DNA from: Nitrobacteraceae bacterium AZCC 2146
GTDB taxonomy: Bacteria; Pseudomonadota; Alphaproteobacteria; Rhizobiales; Xanthobacteraceae
NCBI GenBank assembly: GCA_036924855.1
Contig: JBAGRP010000001.1
Span: forward strand, 4,216,001 to 4,280,000
Direction of reading: 5' to 3'
Length of the DNA: 64,000 nt
The notes beneath the pieces were generated by a model that did no database searches, was not told where the DNA came from, and worked only from the letters and a program-made list of their open reading frames with translations. Positions 36,873 through 45,926 of the stretch are shown here, in pieces (position 1 is the first letter of the stretch; each line of letters begins with the position of its first letter). Both the position numbers and the translations under genes were made by a program.

Positions 36873-37673
36873 ATGTATGAAACAACCTATCACCGCCCCG
36901 CCAGCGTCGCCGAAGCTGCGGCTTTGTTCGCCAAGGGCGCGGATGCAAAATATCTCGCCGGTGGCCACACACTGATCCCGGTGATGAAGCAGCGGCTCGC
37001 GGCGCCCTCCGACGTGATCGATCTCGGTCGTATCAAGGAGCTGGTCGGCATCGAGGCCACCGCCGATGCGCTGATCATCAAGGCGGCGACGCCCTATTAC
37101 GACATCACCCAGAGCGCCGCGGCGAAGCGGGCGATTCCCGCCATCGTGCACCTGACCTCGACGCTCGGCGATCCCGCCGTACGTTATCGCGGCACCATCG
37201 GCGGCTCGATCGCCAACAACGACCCGGCGGCGGACTATCCCGCCGCGGTGCTGGCGCTGGGCGCCACGGTCATGACCAACAAGCGGCTGATCCCGGCCGA
37301 TGAATTCTTCAAGGGGCTGTTCTCCACGGCGCTGGCCGACGACGAGATCATCACCGCGGTGTCGTTCCCGATTCCCGCCAAGGCGGCCTATTCCAAAATG
37401 CGCCATCCGGCATCGCGCTTCGCGCTGACCGGCGTATTCGTGGTCAAGACCAGAGCCGGCGACGTCCGCGTCGCCGCCACCGGCGCCTCGCAAGACGGCG
37501 TGATGCGGGTACCGGCGATCGAGGCCGCGCTGAAGGCGAACTGGTCGGCAGGGGCGCTCGACAGCGTGACGATTTCCGCCGACGGGCTGATGAGCGATAT
37601 CCACGGCTCCTCGGATTACCGCGCCAACCTGATCAAGGTGATGGCGCAGCGCGCGGTGGCGGAAGCAGGCTGA
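36873..37673 (+). CDS. coxM: FAD-binding medium subunit of the CO-dehydrogenase-like enzyme
   Basis: 266 residues. FAD-binding motifs are AGGHTLIPVMKQRL (about 30-43) and TIGGSIANNDPAADYPA (about 109-125), both diagnostic of CoxM/XDH FAD subunits, with the CO_deh_flav_C domain at the end. GGGAGA upstream of the ATG. It passes electrons from CoxS to the respiratory chain. Completes the S-L-M set. Confidence 0.92.
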   Translation: MYETTYHRPASVAEAAALFAKGADAKYLAGGHTLIPVMKQRLAAPSDVIDLGRIKELVGIEATADALIIKAATPYYDITQSAAAKRAIPAIVHLTSTLGDPAVRYRGTIGGSIANNDPAADYPAAVLALGATVMTNKRLIPADEFFKGLFSTALADDEIITAVSFPIPAKAAYSKMRHPASRFALTGVFVVKTRAGDVRVAATGASQDGVMRVPAIEAALKANWSAGALDSVTISADGLMSDIHGSSDYRANLIKVMAQRAVAEAG

Positions 37674-37681
37674 AATTAGAT

Positions 37682-37723
37682 GTCGTCCCGGCAAGCGAGC
37701 TTGCGAGCGCAAGCCGGGACGAC
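37682..37723. repeat. Hairpin repeat, family D copy with extra arms
   Basis: GTCGTCCCGGC and GCCGGGACGAC form the outer stem, with AAGCGAGC/GCGAGCGC between. It lies after coxM. Confidence 0.7.
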
Positions 37724-37862
37724 GAAGGGAGAGTGAGCACCGCGCATAGCGGCATGCATGTTTGCGGCCAAAAGCTGCTTGCCCTCACCGCCGCCAGCAT
37801 AGACAGTTTTCCGCAACGATCGTGCTCGCCATCGGCGACAAACAAAATATGGGAAACCCAAG

Positions 37863-38987
37863 GTGCAGGACACAGCGACCGCCACAACTCAGCCGCAACC
37901 CACCAGCAAGCCCCGCGCCAGCGGCCCGCTCGCGGGGATGCGGATCGTCGAATTCGCCGGCATTGGCCCCGGGCCCTTCGCCGCCATGCTGCTGGCCGAC
38001 ATGGGCGCCGAAGTGATCACGCTGGTGCGGCCGAAGCAGATGCTGAAAGGCGCTGCGTCGCGCGGCCGTCACATCATCGCGATCGATCTCAAGGACAAGG
38101 CCGTGATCGCTCAGGTGCTGGCGCTGCTGGACGGCGCCGACGCGCTGCTGGAAGGCTTTCGCCCGGGCGTGATGGAGCGGCTCGGGCTCGGACCGGACGC
38201 CGTGCACGCGCGCAACAAGAAGCTCGTTTACGGCCGCATGACCGGCTGGGGCCAGGAAGGTCCGCTGGCGCAGGCTGCCGGCCACGACATCAACTACATC
38301 TCGATCACCGGTGCACTGGCCGCCATCGGCGGCGCTGAGCGGCCGGTGCCGCCGCTCAACCTGGTCGGCGATTTCGGCGGCGGCGCGCTGTATCTGGTGG
38401 TCGGCATGCTCGCCGCGTTGCTGGAAGCCAGCCGTTCCGGCCAGGGCCAGGTGGTCGATGCCGCCATGTGCGACGGCGCGGCGTCGCTGATGACCATGTT
38501 CTTCGACATGACCGCGGCGGGCCGCTGGAAGGAAAGCCGCGAAAGCAACATGCTGGACGGCGGCGCGCATTTCTACGGCGTCTATGAATGCAAGGACGGC
38601 TGCCCGATCTCGATCGGCTCAATCGAGCCGCAGTTTTACGCGCAGCTGCGCGAACTCGCCGGGCTCGACGATCCGCATTACGACGGACAGATGGACCCGA
38701 AGAACTGGCCGGCGCTGAAGGAAAAACTCACCGCCGTGTTCAAGACCAGGACCCGCGACGAATGGTGCGCCATCATGCAGGGCACCGACGTCTGCTTCGC
38801 GCCGGTGCTGACCATGTCGGAAGCGACGCAGCACCCGCACATGGTGGCGCGCGAGGTCTTCATCAAACACGAAGGCTACACCCAGCCGGCACCGGCGCCG
38901 CGCTTCTCGCGCACGCCATCCTCGGCGCGGGCGGCGGTGACGGCGGATCTGGCGGAGGTCGTGAAGGAATGGCAGGGCGGAAGGTAG
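37863..38987 (+). CDS. CaiB/BaiF family protein, alpha-methylacyl-CoA racemase-like
   Basis: 374 residues from GTG 37863 (weak start; the conserved core begins at [16 protein letters not shown]). It is a class III CoA-transferase fold with [15 protein letters not shown] and [30 protein letters not shown] places His141, with Asp170 in [11 protein letters not shown], the His/Asp pair of alpha-methylacyl-CoA racemase (His126/Asp156 in the mycobacterial enzyme). Racemase is therefore preferred over formyl-CoA-type transferase. Likely role: branched-chain acyl-CoA breakdown. Confidence 0.83.
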   Translation: MQDTATATTQPQPTSKPRASGPLAGMRIVEFAGIGPGPFAAMLLADMGAEVITLVRPKQMLKGAASRGRHIIAIDLKDKAVIAQVLALLDGADALLEGFRPGVMERLGLGPDAVHARNKKLVYGRMTGWGQEGPLAQAAGHDINYISITGALAAIGGAERPVPPLNLVGDFGGGALYLVVGMLAALLEASRSGQGQVVDAAMCDGAASLMTMFFDMTAAGRWKESRESNMLDGGAHFYGVYECKDGCPISIGSIEPQFYAQLRELAGLDDPHYDGQMDPKNWPALKEKLTAVFKTRTRDEWCAIMQGTDVCFAPVLTMSEATQHPHMVAREVFIKHEGYTQPAPAPRFSRTPSSARAAVTADLAEVVKEWQGGR

Positions 38988-39008
38988 CGTCAGATCCACA
39001 CCGACCTA

Positions 39009-39107
39009 TCCACGTCATGGCCGGGCCTGTCCCGGCCATCCACGTCCTCCCCTATACCGACGACTTCAAGACGTGGATGCCCGGCACAAGGCCGGGCATG
39101 ACGTGGA
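39009..39107. repeat. Compound palindromic repeat, family C copy 2
   Basis: Two hairpins, CATGGCCGGG...CCCGGCCAT and GCCCGG...CCGGGC, lie within outer arms TCCACGTCATG and CATGACGTGGA. It separates the racemase gene from convergent hppD. Confidence 0.7.
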
Positions 39108-39159
39108 GGGTTGGGCGTTTGAACGCTGATGCTTGAGTGCTCGGTGAACGCCGCCGCTG

Positions 39160-40278
39160 TTACGCCGCACCTTTCAGATGCAGCACGCCGCGACGGATCT
39201 GGTCTTCCTCGATGGATTCGAACAGCGCCTTGAAGTTGCCCTCGCCGAATCCGTCGTCGCCCTTGCGCTGGATGAATTCGAAGAAGATTGGCCCAATCGC
39301 ATTGGCGGAGAAGATCTGCAGCAGCACCTTGGTTTCGCCGCCTTCGACCACGCCTTCGCCGTCGATCAGGATGCCGTTCTTCTGCAGCCGCGCAATGTCC
39401 TCGCCATGTTTCGGCAACCGCGCATCGATCTTCTCGAAGTAGGTCTCCGGCGGCGCCGGCATGAACGGCAGCTTGTCGGCGCGCAACTTCTCGATGGTCT
39501 GATAGATGTCCTTCACGCCGCAGGCGATATGCTGAATGCCCTCGCCGCGATAGATATTGAGATATTCCTCGATCTGCCCGGCATCGCCGGCGTCCTCGTT
39601 GATCGGGATCCGGATTTTTCCGTCCGGGCTGGTCAGCGCGCGTGAGAACAGGCCGGAGGCGCGGCCCTCGATGTCGAAGAAGCGGATCTGGCGGAAGTTG
39701 AACAGTCGTTCGTAGAAGCCGGTCCAGACATCCATGCGGCCGCGATGGACGTTATGGGTAAGGTGATCGAGATAGAACAGGCCGGCGCCTTCCGGCCGCG
39801 GGTTCTTCTCGCCGAGCCAGTCGAGTTCGAGATCGAAGGCCGAGCCCTTGGCGCCGTAGCGATCGACGAAATACAGGAGACTTCCGCCGATGCCCTTGAT
39901 CGCGGGCACATCCAGCGTCTTCTGCGCCGATGTGGCATCGGCCGGCTCCGCGCCGAGCGACAGCGCGCGCTCATAGGCCTGCTGCGCATTGACGACGCGA
40001 AACGCCATCGACGGCGCGCAGGGACCATGCGCAGCGACAAAGTTGAAACCGTGGGTGCCGGGTTCCTCGTTGACGAGATAGTTGATGTCGCCCTGGCGAT
40101 ACACCGTGATGTTCTTGGTCTTGTGCCGGGCGACGGGCACATAGCCCATCAGCTTGAACAGCGCGTGCAACTCTTGCGGATTCGGATGCGCATATTCGAC
40201 AAATTCAAAGCCGTCGGTACCCATCGGATTGTCGGCCGAAATCAGCGCGGGCGGCGCATCGTGCGGAAACGGACCCAT
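39160..40278 (-). CDS. hppD: 4-Hydroxyphenylpyruvate dioxygenase
   Basis: 372 residues from ATG 40278, which has GGGGAGA upstream; an open extension to 40365 is not needed. The Fe(II) ligands are visible as LDHLTHNV (His), IQHIACGV (His) and FFEFIQRKG (Glu). The C-terminal gate helix is GNFKALFESIEEDQIRRG. It converts 4-hydroxyphenylpyruvate to homogentisate, feeding HmgA encoded nearby. Divergent from an Lrp-type regulator that probably controls it. Confidence 0.96.
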   Translation of the reverse strand: MGPFPHDAPPALISADNPMGTDGFEFVEYAHPNPQELHALFKLMGYVPVARHKTKNITVYRQGDINYLVNEEPGTHGFNFVAAHGPCAPSMAFRVVNAQQAYERALSLGAEPADATSAQKTLDVPAIKGIGGSLLYFVDRYGAKGSAFDLELDWLGEKNPRPEGAGLFYLDHLTHNVHRGRMDVWTGFYERLFNFRQIRFFDIEGRASGLFSRALTSPDGKIRIPINEDAGDAGQIEEYLNIYRGEGIQHIACGVKDIYQTIEKLRADKLPFMPAPPETYFEKIDARLPKHGEDIARLQKNGILIDGEGVVEGGETKVLLQIFSANAIGPIFFEFIQRKGDDGFGEGNFKALFESIEEDQIRRGVLHLKGAA

Positions 40279-40362
40279 GGTGGTCTCCCCTGAATGGTTT
40301 GCTGACCGCAGTGTCGGTCGCTTTTCGTGCAAGGTGCATGCAATCGGGCGGGAAATATGCGA

Positions 40363-40389
40363 CATTCATGCACGCTTTGCGCATGAATG
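40363..40389. promoter_or_regulatory. Inverted repeat in the hppD/lrp divergent promoter region
   Basis: CATTCATGC (40363-40371) and GCATGAATG (40381-40389) are exact complements around nine bases. It lies 14 bases before the regulator ATG and about 85 before the hppD ATG. It is a likely operator for the Lrp-type protein. Confidence 0.6.
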
Positions 40390-40402
40390 GGGTGTTTGAC
40401 GC

Positions 40403-40876
40403 ATGATCTCGGTGGATGCCTTCGATCTCAAGATTCTCGCCGCGCTGCAGGACGACGGAAGGCTGACCAACCAGCAGCTCGCCGATGTCGCCGGTCTCTC
40501 GGCCTCGCAATGCTCGCGGCGGCGGATGCGGCTGGAAGAGGAGCAGGTGATCTCCGGCTATCACGCCGACCTTTCCAGCGAGGCGCTCGGCTTCAACGTC
40601 ATCGCCTTCATCCACATTACGCTCGCGACGCATTCGCCGGACAATGCCAAGAAGTTTCGCGCGCTGGTCAACCGCGTCGACGATATCCAGGAGGCCTATT
40701 CACTGACCGGCGACGCCGACTACCTGCTCAAGGCGGTGCTGCGCGACCTGAAGAGCCTGTCGGACATCGTCAACAACGTGCTGATGCCGCACCAGAGCGT
40801 GGCGCATGTGCGGTCGTCGATCGTGCTGGACCGGCTGAAGGAGACGTCAAAGCTGCCGTTGAAGGCGGTGCGGTGA
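40403..40876 (+). CDS. Lrp/AsnC family transcriptional regulator
   Basis: 157 residues. N-terminal helix-turn-helix with FDLKILAALQDDGRLTNQQLADVAGLSASQCSRR, then the RAM/AsnC ligand domain (ISGYHADLSSEALGFNVIAF, IQEAYSLTGDADYLLKAVLRDL). Lrp proteins bind amino acids. Divergence from hppD suggests tyrosine or phenylalanine sensing, by inference. Confidence 0.9.
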   Translation: MISVDAFDLKILAALQDDGRLTNQQLADVAGLSASQCSRRRMRLEEEQVISGYHADLSSEALGFNVIAFIHITLATHSPDNAKKFRALVNRVDDIQEAYSLTGDADYLLKAVLRDLKSLSDIVNNVLMPHQSVAHVRSSIVLDRLKETSKLPLKAVR

Positions 40877-40887
40877 CGTTTCTCCTC

Positions 40888-40994
40888 GTCATTCCGGGGC
40901 GCGCGCAGCGAAGCTGCGAGCGAGCCCGGAATCCATAACCACCGGCGTGAGTATGGATTCCGGACATGCGCCAAGAGGCGCATTCCGGAATGAC
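40888..40994. repeat. Dispersed palindromic repeat, family B copy 3
   Basis: GTCATTCCGG at the left, CCGGAATGAC at the right, with inner GGAATCCATA/TATGGATTCC arms as in copy 2. It lies between the Lrp gene and convergent hmgA. Confidence 0.75.
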
Positions 40995-40997
40995 ATC

Positions 40998-42344
40998 TTA
41001 CCGCTTCGCCGGATCGAAGCGCTTCTCCAGCCCCTTCCAGCAATCGGCGTAGTCGTCCTGCAGCGCCGGGGTCGTTGCGGCGAATTCGGTGACGCGCTGC
41101 GGGTAGCGGGTCTCGAACATGAAGGCCATGGTGCCGGTTAGCTTGACCGGCTTCAATTCGCTGTTGCTGGCGTGGTCGAAGGCCTCGCGGTCCGGCCCGT
41201 GCGGCAGCATCATGTTGTGCAGGCTGATGCCGCCGGGCGTGAAGCCTTGCGGCTTGGCGTCATAGACGCCGTAGATCAGGCCCATGAATTCCGACATGAT
41301 GTTCATGTGATACCACGGCGGCCGGAAGGTGTTTTCCGCCACCGCCCAGCGCTCCGGGAAGATCACGAAATCGATATTGGCGGTACCGGCGGTTTCCGAC
41401 GGTGAGGTCAGCACTGTGAAGATCGACGGATCGGGATGGTCGAAGCCGATGGCGCCGACCGGCGAGAAGCTGCGCAGATCGTATTTATACGGCGCGTAAT
41501 TGCCGTGCCACGCCACCACGTCGATGGGCGAATGCGGCAGCCTGGTCATGAACAGCGTCCCACCCCATTTCACATAGAGTTCAGTCGGGGTGTCCTTGTC
41601 CTCATAAGCCGCCACCGGCGTGAGGAAATCCCTGGCATTGGCGAGGCAATTGGCGCCGATCGGGCCGCGTTCCGGCAGCGTGAAAGCGCCGCCGTAATTT
41701 TCGCACAGATATCCGCGCGCCGCGCCGCCGGGCAGTTCGACACGGAACTTGACGCCGCGCGGGATCACCACGATCTCGCCGGGCTCGGCATCGATGCGGC
41801 CGAATTCGGTGACGAACAGAAGATTGCCCTGCTGCAGCACGAACATCATCTCGCCGTCGGCATTGTAGAAGTGCTGATCGACCATCGACTGCGTGATAAG
41901 ATAGACATGCGCGGCCATGCCGGCCTGGGTGCCGGCGTCGCCCGCCGTGGTCATGGTCTGCACGCCCTGAAGGAAGGTCATGTCCTCTTTCGGGATCGGC
42001 GCCGGATCCCAGCGCAATTGCGCGATCGGCAGATCGTTCTCCAGGCACGGCGCGGTACGCCACAGCCTGGCGTCAACCTTGGCGAAGCGCCCGGAATGCC
42101 GCACCGACGGGCGGATGCGGTACAGCCAGGAGCGCTCGTTGGTGCCGCGCGGCGCGGTAAAGGGCGAGCCGGACAGTTGCTCGGCATAAAGCCCATAGGC
42201 GCAGCGCTGCGGCGAGTTGCGCCCGATCGGCAGCGCGCCCGGCAAAGCTTCGGTCTCAAAGCTGTTGCCGAAGCCGGACATGTAGCCCGGAGTGACATTG
42301 GCCGTGTTGCGGCTGATCAGGTCCGGCGACGTGTTGATGTTCAT
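40998..42344 (-). CDS. hmgA: Homogentisate 1,2-dioxygenase
   Basis: 448 residues, the usual length. [19 protein letters not shown] near the start is the family signature. The iron ligands are in [15 protein letters not shown] (His and Glu) and in [10 protein letters not shown] (His). It opens the homogentisate ring to maleylacetoacetate. The upstream MBL gene ends one base before its start, so the two are coupled. Maleylacetoacetate isomerase and fumarylacetoacetase genes are not in the window. Confidence 0.97.
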   Translation of the reverse strand: MNINTSPDLISRNTANVTPGYMSGFGNSFETEALPGALPIGRNSPQRCAYGLYAEQLSGSPFTAPRGTNERSWLYRIRPSVRHSGRFAKVDARLWRTAPCLENDLPIAQLRWDPAPIPKEDMTFLQGVQTMTTAGDAGTQAGMAAHVYLITQSMVDQHFYNADGEMMFVLQQGNLLFVTEFGRIDAEPGEIVVIPRGVKFRVELPGGAARGYLCENYGGAFTLPERGPIGANCLANARDFLTPVAAYEDKDTPTELYVKWGGTLFMTRLPHSPIDVVAWHGNYAPYKYDLRSFSPVGAIGFDHPDPSIFTVLTSPSETAGTANIDFVIFPERWAVAENTFRPPWYHMNIMSEFMGLIYGVYDAKPQGFTPGGISLHNMMLPHGPDREAFDHASNSELKPVKLTGTMAFMFETRYPQRVTEFAATTPALQDDYADCWKGLEKRFDPAKR

Positions 42345-42345
42345 G

Positions 42346-43299
42346 TCATCCTCCTTGCAAAGCGGCCCACATCTGGCGGTCGCGCTCGGCGGTCCAGATC
42401 ACGGGGTCATCGATTCCCGAGGCTTCATCGAAGGCGCGCGACACATTGAACGGCAGGCAGTGTTCATAGATCGCAAAGCTGGAAAACTTCGGGTCCATCA
42501 CCTCGCGCGACGCCGCCATGGTTTCCTTCAGGCTACGCCCTTTGGCCACCGCGGTCTCGGCCGCACCATATAACGTGGTCACAAAATCACGCGTCATGGC
42601 GATGGCATCGCGGCCGGTGGCGAGGCCCTTCAGCGCATCGCCGCGGCCGGGCGCAATCGCCTTCGGATTGAACGCGCGGATCTCGTTCAAGGTCGAAGGC
42701 CATTCCCGCAGCAGCGCGTCGCCGCAATAGCAGGCCGAATGATACTCGATCAGGTCGCCGGAGAACATCACTTCGGCGTCCGGCACCCAGGCGACGATAT
42801 CGCCCGACGTATGCCCGGCGCCGAGCTGCATCAGCCTGACCTCGCGCTTGCCGAGATAGATCGACATCTCGCCTTCGAAAGTCAGCGTCGGCCAAGTCAG
42901 GCCGGGGATGCTTTCGGAACCCTGAAACAGGCGCGGGAAACGGCCGAATTCGGAATCCCAATCCTGCTGGCCGCGCTCTTCGACCAGCCGACGGGTTTCC
43001 TGCGACGAGACGACCGCTTCCGCGTGGAAGGCGGAAGCGCCGAGCACCCGCACCGCGTGGTAATGCGACAGCACGACATATTTGATCGGTTTGTCGGTGA
43101 CGGAGCGGACGCGCTCGATCACCTTGCTGGCCAGTGCCGGCGTCGCCTGGGCATCGAACACGATGCAGCCATCGTCGCCGACGATCACAGCCGAATTCGG
43201 ATCGCCTTCGGCCGTGAAGGCATAGAGATCGGTGCCGATCTCGGAGAAGGTGATTTTCTTTTCCGCCATGTCGGTGGTGGATGCGAAACCTTTGGCCAT
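42346..43299 (-). CDS. MBL-fold protein with a broken HxHxDH motif, coupled to hmgA
   Basis: 317 residues; AAGGAAC lies seven bases upstream of ATG 43299. The fold is metallo-beta-lactamase: [11 protein letters not shown], the metal loop [26 protein letters not shown] and [10 protein letters not shown]. His79 and His81 are kept, but canonical Asp and His of HxHxDH are Val83 and Arg84, so the second metal site should be lost. It may hold one metal or use another chemistry. Tight coupling to hmgA suggests a role in homogentisate breakdown or its side products. The function is unknown. Confidence 0.82.
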   Translation of the reverse strand: MAKGFASTTDMAEKKITFSEIGTDLYAFTAEGDPNSAVIVGDDGCIVFDAQATPALASKVIERVRSVTDKPIKYVVLSHYHAVRVLGASAFHAEAVVSSQETRRLVEERGQQDWDSEFGRFPRLFQGSESIPGLTWPTLTFEGEMSIYLGKREVRLMQLGAGHTSGDIVAWVPDAEVMFSGDLIEYHSACYCGDALLREWPSTLNEIRAFNPKAIAPGRGDALKGLATGRDAIAMTRDFVTTLYGAAETAVAKGRSLKETMAASREVMDPKFSSFAIYEHCLPFNVSRAFDEASGIDDPVIWTAERDRQMWAALQGG

Positions 43300-43329
43300 T
43301 CGTTCAAGTTCCTTTGTGATTTCAATTTT

Positions 43330-43454
43330 GTCATTCCGGGATGCACTGCAGACGGCGAAGCCGGCTGAAGTGTAGACCCGGAATCCCGAGATGGTTGATC
43401 ATCTCGGGATTCCGGGCTCACTCGCAGCTGACGCTGCTCGCGCCCCGGAATGAC
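43330..43454. repeat. Dispersed palindromic repeat, family B copy 4
   Basis: Outer arms GTCATTCCGG and CCGGAATGAC; inner perfect stem GAATCCCGAGATG against CATCTCGGGATTC around GTTGAT. It lies between the DUF2783 gene and the MBL gene on the same strand. Confidence 0.75.
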
Positions 43455-43475
43455 GTCGCATTTTCGCCATTGCTA

Positions 43476-43676
43476 CTAGTTCTCCGGCAACCTGCGCTTC
43501 GCCAGCGCCACCGCCTCGCGCAGCAAATCGGCGTCGCCGATATGATTGGCGAGTACCAGCACCAGCGCTGTATCGAGCGCCGCGCTTTGCTCGTCATCGA
43601 GGCCGCGATGCGCTTCCACGATCAGGCGATAGGCGGCATCGGGATCGACGAAATTGGATTGTGTGGACAGCGGCAT
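43476..43676 (-). CDS. DUF2783-like small protein
   Basis: 66 residues, helical and acidic, with YRLIVEAHRGLDDEQSAALDTALVLVLANHIGD. I recognise the DUF2783 pattern, usually found beside FAD monooxygenases of aromatic catabolism, as here (stop of that gene nine bases upstream). No biochemical role is known. It could be a partner or activator of the monooxygenase. Confidence 0.75.
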   Translation of the reverse strand: MPLSTQSNFVDPDAAYRLIVEAHRGLDDEQSAALDTALVLVLANHIGDADLLREAVALAKRRLPEN

Positions 43677-43685
43677 GGTCGCTCC

Positions 43686-45296
43686 CTATGTCCGGCCGCT
43701 GGCGCGCGCCATGGCGGCTTCGATGGCAGCAGGCGTCGGGTGCCGAAAGCGCGCGGCGACGTAGCCATCGGGGCGCAGCAGATAGGCCGAGCCGGGTGCT
43801 GCGTCGTAACGTTTCGCGAACAGGCCGGCGTCATCGCGCAGCGGCGCGTCGGCGCCGACGCGGAGATGCGCGACGCCCCGTGGAATCTCGACGGCTGCGC
43901 CATTGGCATTTTCCAGCAGCACAAAGCCGCGGCCGGCCGAACTGAAGGCTTCGGTCAGATATATGGGTTCGCCGCTTGCCTTCGTCAGTGGCGCATCGAG
44001 CATGTGCGCGCCGGGCCGTGGTCCAGCATTCCATTCCTCGGCATCATCAGTCGATAGCGGCGACTCATAAACCGACGGCACCGAGAGCCGTCCGCCATTG
44101 ACCATGCGTTTGGCAAAATCCGCCTCCTTCGCCAGCGACAGGACCGCCTGCCGCAACCGCCGCTCCTGCTTCGAATGCGGCGCGATGAAGTCGGTGGAAC
44201 GCGTCGAGGCCCGGATGTTCTCGTCGGCCGCCAGCCCGCGCTCGGTCTCGTAGCTTGCGAGCAAACAGGCCGGCGCCTCGCCGCGCAAAACCATCGCCAG
44301 CTTCCACGCCAGGTTTTCCGCGTCTTCCAGCCCGGAATTGGCGCCGCGGGCACCGAACGGCGACACCTGGTGCGCAGCATCGCCCGCAAAAATCATCCGC
44401 TCATGCAGGAAGCGCTGCATGCGGCGGCACTGGAATTTGTAGATCGAGATCCATTCGAAATCGAAGTCATTGTGTCCGAGCATGCGCGCGATCCGCGGCC
44501 GGACGTTCTCCGGCAGCCGCTCCACGGCGGGGTCGGCGTCGGGGCCGAGCTGCAGATCGATGCGCCAGACATCGTCGGGCTGGCGATGCAGCAGCGCCGA
44601 CTGGCCGGAATGAAACGGCGGGTCGAACCAGAACCAGCGCTCGGTCGGGAAATTCCTTGCGGTCATCTTGACGTCGGCGATCAAGAACTGATCCTCGAAC
44701 ATCTCGCCGGTGAAATCCGCGCCGACCATGCTGCGCAGGCCGGAGCGTGCACCGTCGCAGGCCACTACATAATCGGCTCGCAGCGTATAGGGACCGTCCG
44801 GCGTTTCGATGGTGAGTTCGGCGTGATCGTTGCGCTGGACGAGGCCGGTCACCTTGTTGCGCCAGCGCAGGTCGATGCCGGGCAGTTGTTGCACGCGATC
44901 GACCAGAAAGGCTTCGGCGTAATATTGCTGCAGGTTGATGAAGGCCGGCATCTTGTGGCCGTCGTCGGGCAGCAGGTCGAACTGGTACAGCATCTCCGGA
45001 CCGAGAAAGATCTTGCCGACTTTCCAGACCACACCTTTTTCAATCATGCGGTCGGCGACGCCGAGGCGGTCCCACAATTCGAGCGAGCGCTTCGAGAAAC
45101 AGATCGCGCGCGAACCATCGCCGATCCGGTCGGCATCGTCGAGCAGAACGACGCTCTGGCCGCGCTGCGCCAGATCGATCGCCAGCGACAGTCCCACCGG
45201 CCCCGCGCCCACCACGACCACCGGATGGCGCGCGGCATCCGCCCGATCCTGATCGGGATGGCGGCGATAGCCGAATTGCAGTGCGGGCTGCGCCAT
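43686..45296 (-). CDS. FAD-dependent aromatic monooxygenase (MhpA/PobA-like)
   Basis: 536 residues. Rossmann FAD motif VVVGAGPVGLSLAIDLAQRG at about 26-45; YVVACDGARSGLR, the DG motif of group A flavin hydroxylases; FAGDAAHQVSPFGARGANSGLEDAENLAWKL, the GD motif; and a C-terminal thioredoxin-like domain. These enzymes hydroxylate phenolic acids with NAD(P)H. Beside hmgA it may make homogentisate or a related hydroquinone, by inference. Transcribed divergently from a MarR regulator. Confidence 0.87.
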   Translation of the reverse strand: MAQPALQFGYRRHPDQDRADAARHPVVVVGAGPVGLSLAIDLAQRGQSVVLLDDADRIGDGSRAICFSKRSLELWDRLGVADRMIEKGVVWKVGKIFLGPEMLYQFDLLPDDGHKMPAFINLQQYYAEAFLVDRVQQLPGIDLRWRNKVTGLVQRNDHAELTIETPDGPYTLRADYVVACDGARSGLRSMVGADFTGEMFEDQFLIADVKMTARNFPTERWFWFDPPFHSGQSALLHRQPDDVWRIDLQLGPDADPAVERLPENVRPRIARMLGHNDFDFEWISIYKFQCRRMQRFLHERMIFAGDAAHQVSPFGARGANSGLEDAENLAWKLAMVLRGEAPACLLASYETERGLAADENIRASTRSTDFIAPHSKQERRLRQAVLSLAKEADFAKRMVNGGRLSVPSVYESPLSTDDAEEWNAGPRPGAHMLDAPLTKASGEPIYLTEAFSSAGRGFVLLENANGAAVEIPRGVAHLRVGADAPLRDDAGLFAKRYDAAPGSAYLLRPDGYVAARFRHPTPAAIEAAMARASGRT

Positions 45297-45359
45297 GTGT
45301 CAGCCCCCGGCCATTTCGATGATCGACGCTGGTCTGGCCAACGGATCGCGCTCCCTTTA

Positions 45360-45383
45360 AGATAGTCTCATTTGCAACCATCT
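45360..45383. promoter_or_regulatory. Candidate MarR operator between the monooxygenase and marR genes
   Basis: AGATAGT (45360-45366) and ACCATCT (45377-45383) are inverted with one mismatch and ten bases between, including TTTGCAA. The site lies in the divergent promoter region, where MarR proteins usually bind. Confidence 0.45.
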
Positions 45384-45430
45384 AAACGCCGGCGGCGTGC
45401 CGGCGTCAACCCGTTTCTGGCAGGCGTTCC

Positions 45431-45907
45431 GTGGCAAAACTCGATCTTTTCAAATTTGTACCGTTCCGCCTGAACCGACTGGCGGCGGAGGTCAGCGCCG
45501 CCCTGTCCAGCGAATATCAGGCGCGCTACGGGCTCGATATTCCGGAATGGCGGGTGCTCGCGACGCTGGGCTTCCGCAACGATGCCTGCAGCGCGCAATA
45601 TATTGCGCACTGCACCCGGACCCATAAATCCACCATCAGCCGGGCTGTGACGACGCTGATGACGCGCAACCTGATCGAGCGGGTCGAGAACGCCAGCGAT
45701 CGCCGTGAATTCCGGCTGCGGCTGACGCAGCAGGGACGCGCGCTCTATGAAGAGCTGATCCCGCGGCTGCTGCGCAAGGAACGGGAGATCCTGTCCTGCC
45801 TGTCGGCGCAGGAACGCAAGGACTTTGCGGGCCTGCTCGGCAAAATCGAGGCGAGCCTCGAACTGGTGCAGACCAGCAAGGCCGCGAGCGAGATCGAGGC
45901 CTACTAA
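45431..45907 (+). CDS. MarR family transcriptional regulator
   Basis: 158 residues from GTG 45431. Winged helix with IPEWRVLATLGFRNDACSAQYIAHCTRTHKSTISRAVTTL and the wing ENASDRREFRLRLTQQGRALYEEL. It probably represses the divergent monooxygenase gene and is relieved by an aromatic ligand. Two cysteines (NDACS, AHCTR) in the DNA-binding domain are notable. Confidence 0.88.
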   Translation: MAKLDLFKFVPFRLNRLAAEVSAALSSEYQARYGLDIPEWRVLATLGFRNDACSAQYIAHCTRTHKSTISRAVTTLMTRNLIERVENASDRREFRLRLTQQGRALYEELIPRLLRKEREILSCLSAQERKDFAGLLGKIEASLELVQTSKAASEIEAY

Positions 45908-45926
45908 GCCTAAGCGCGCACGCGCT

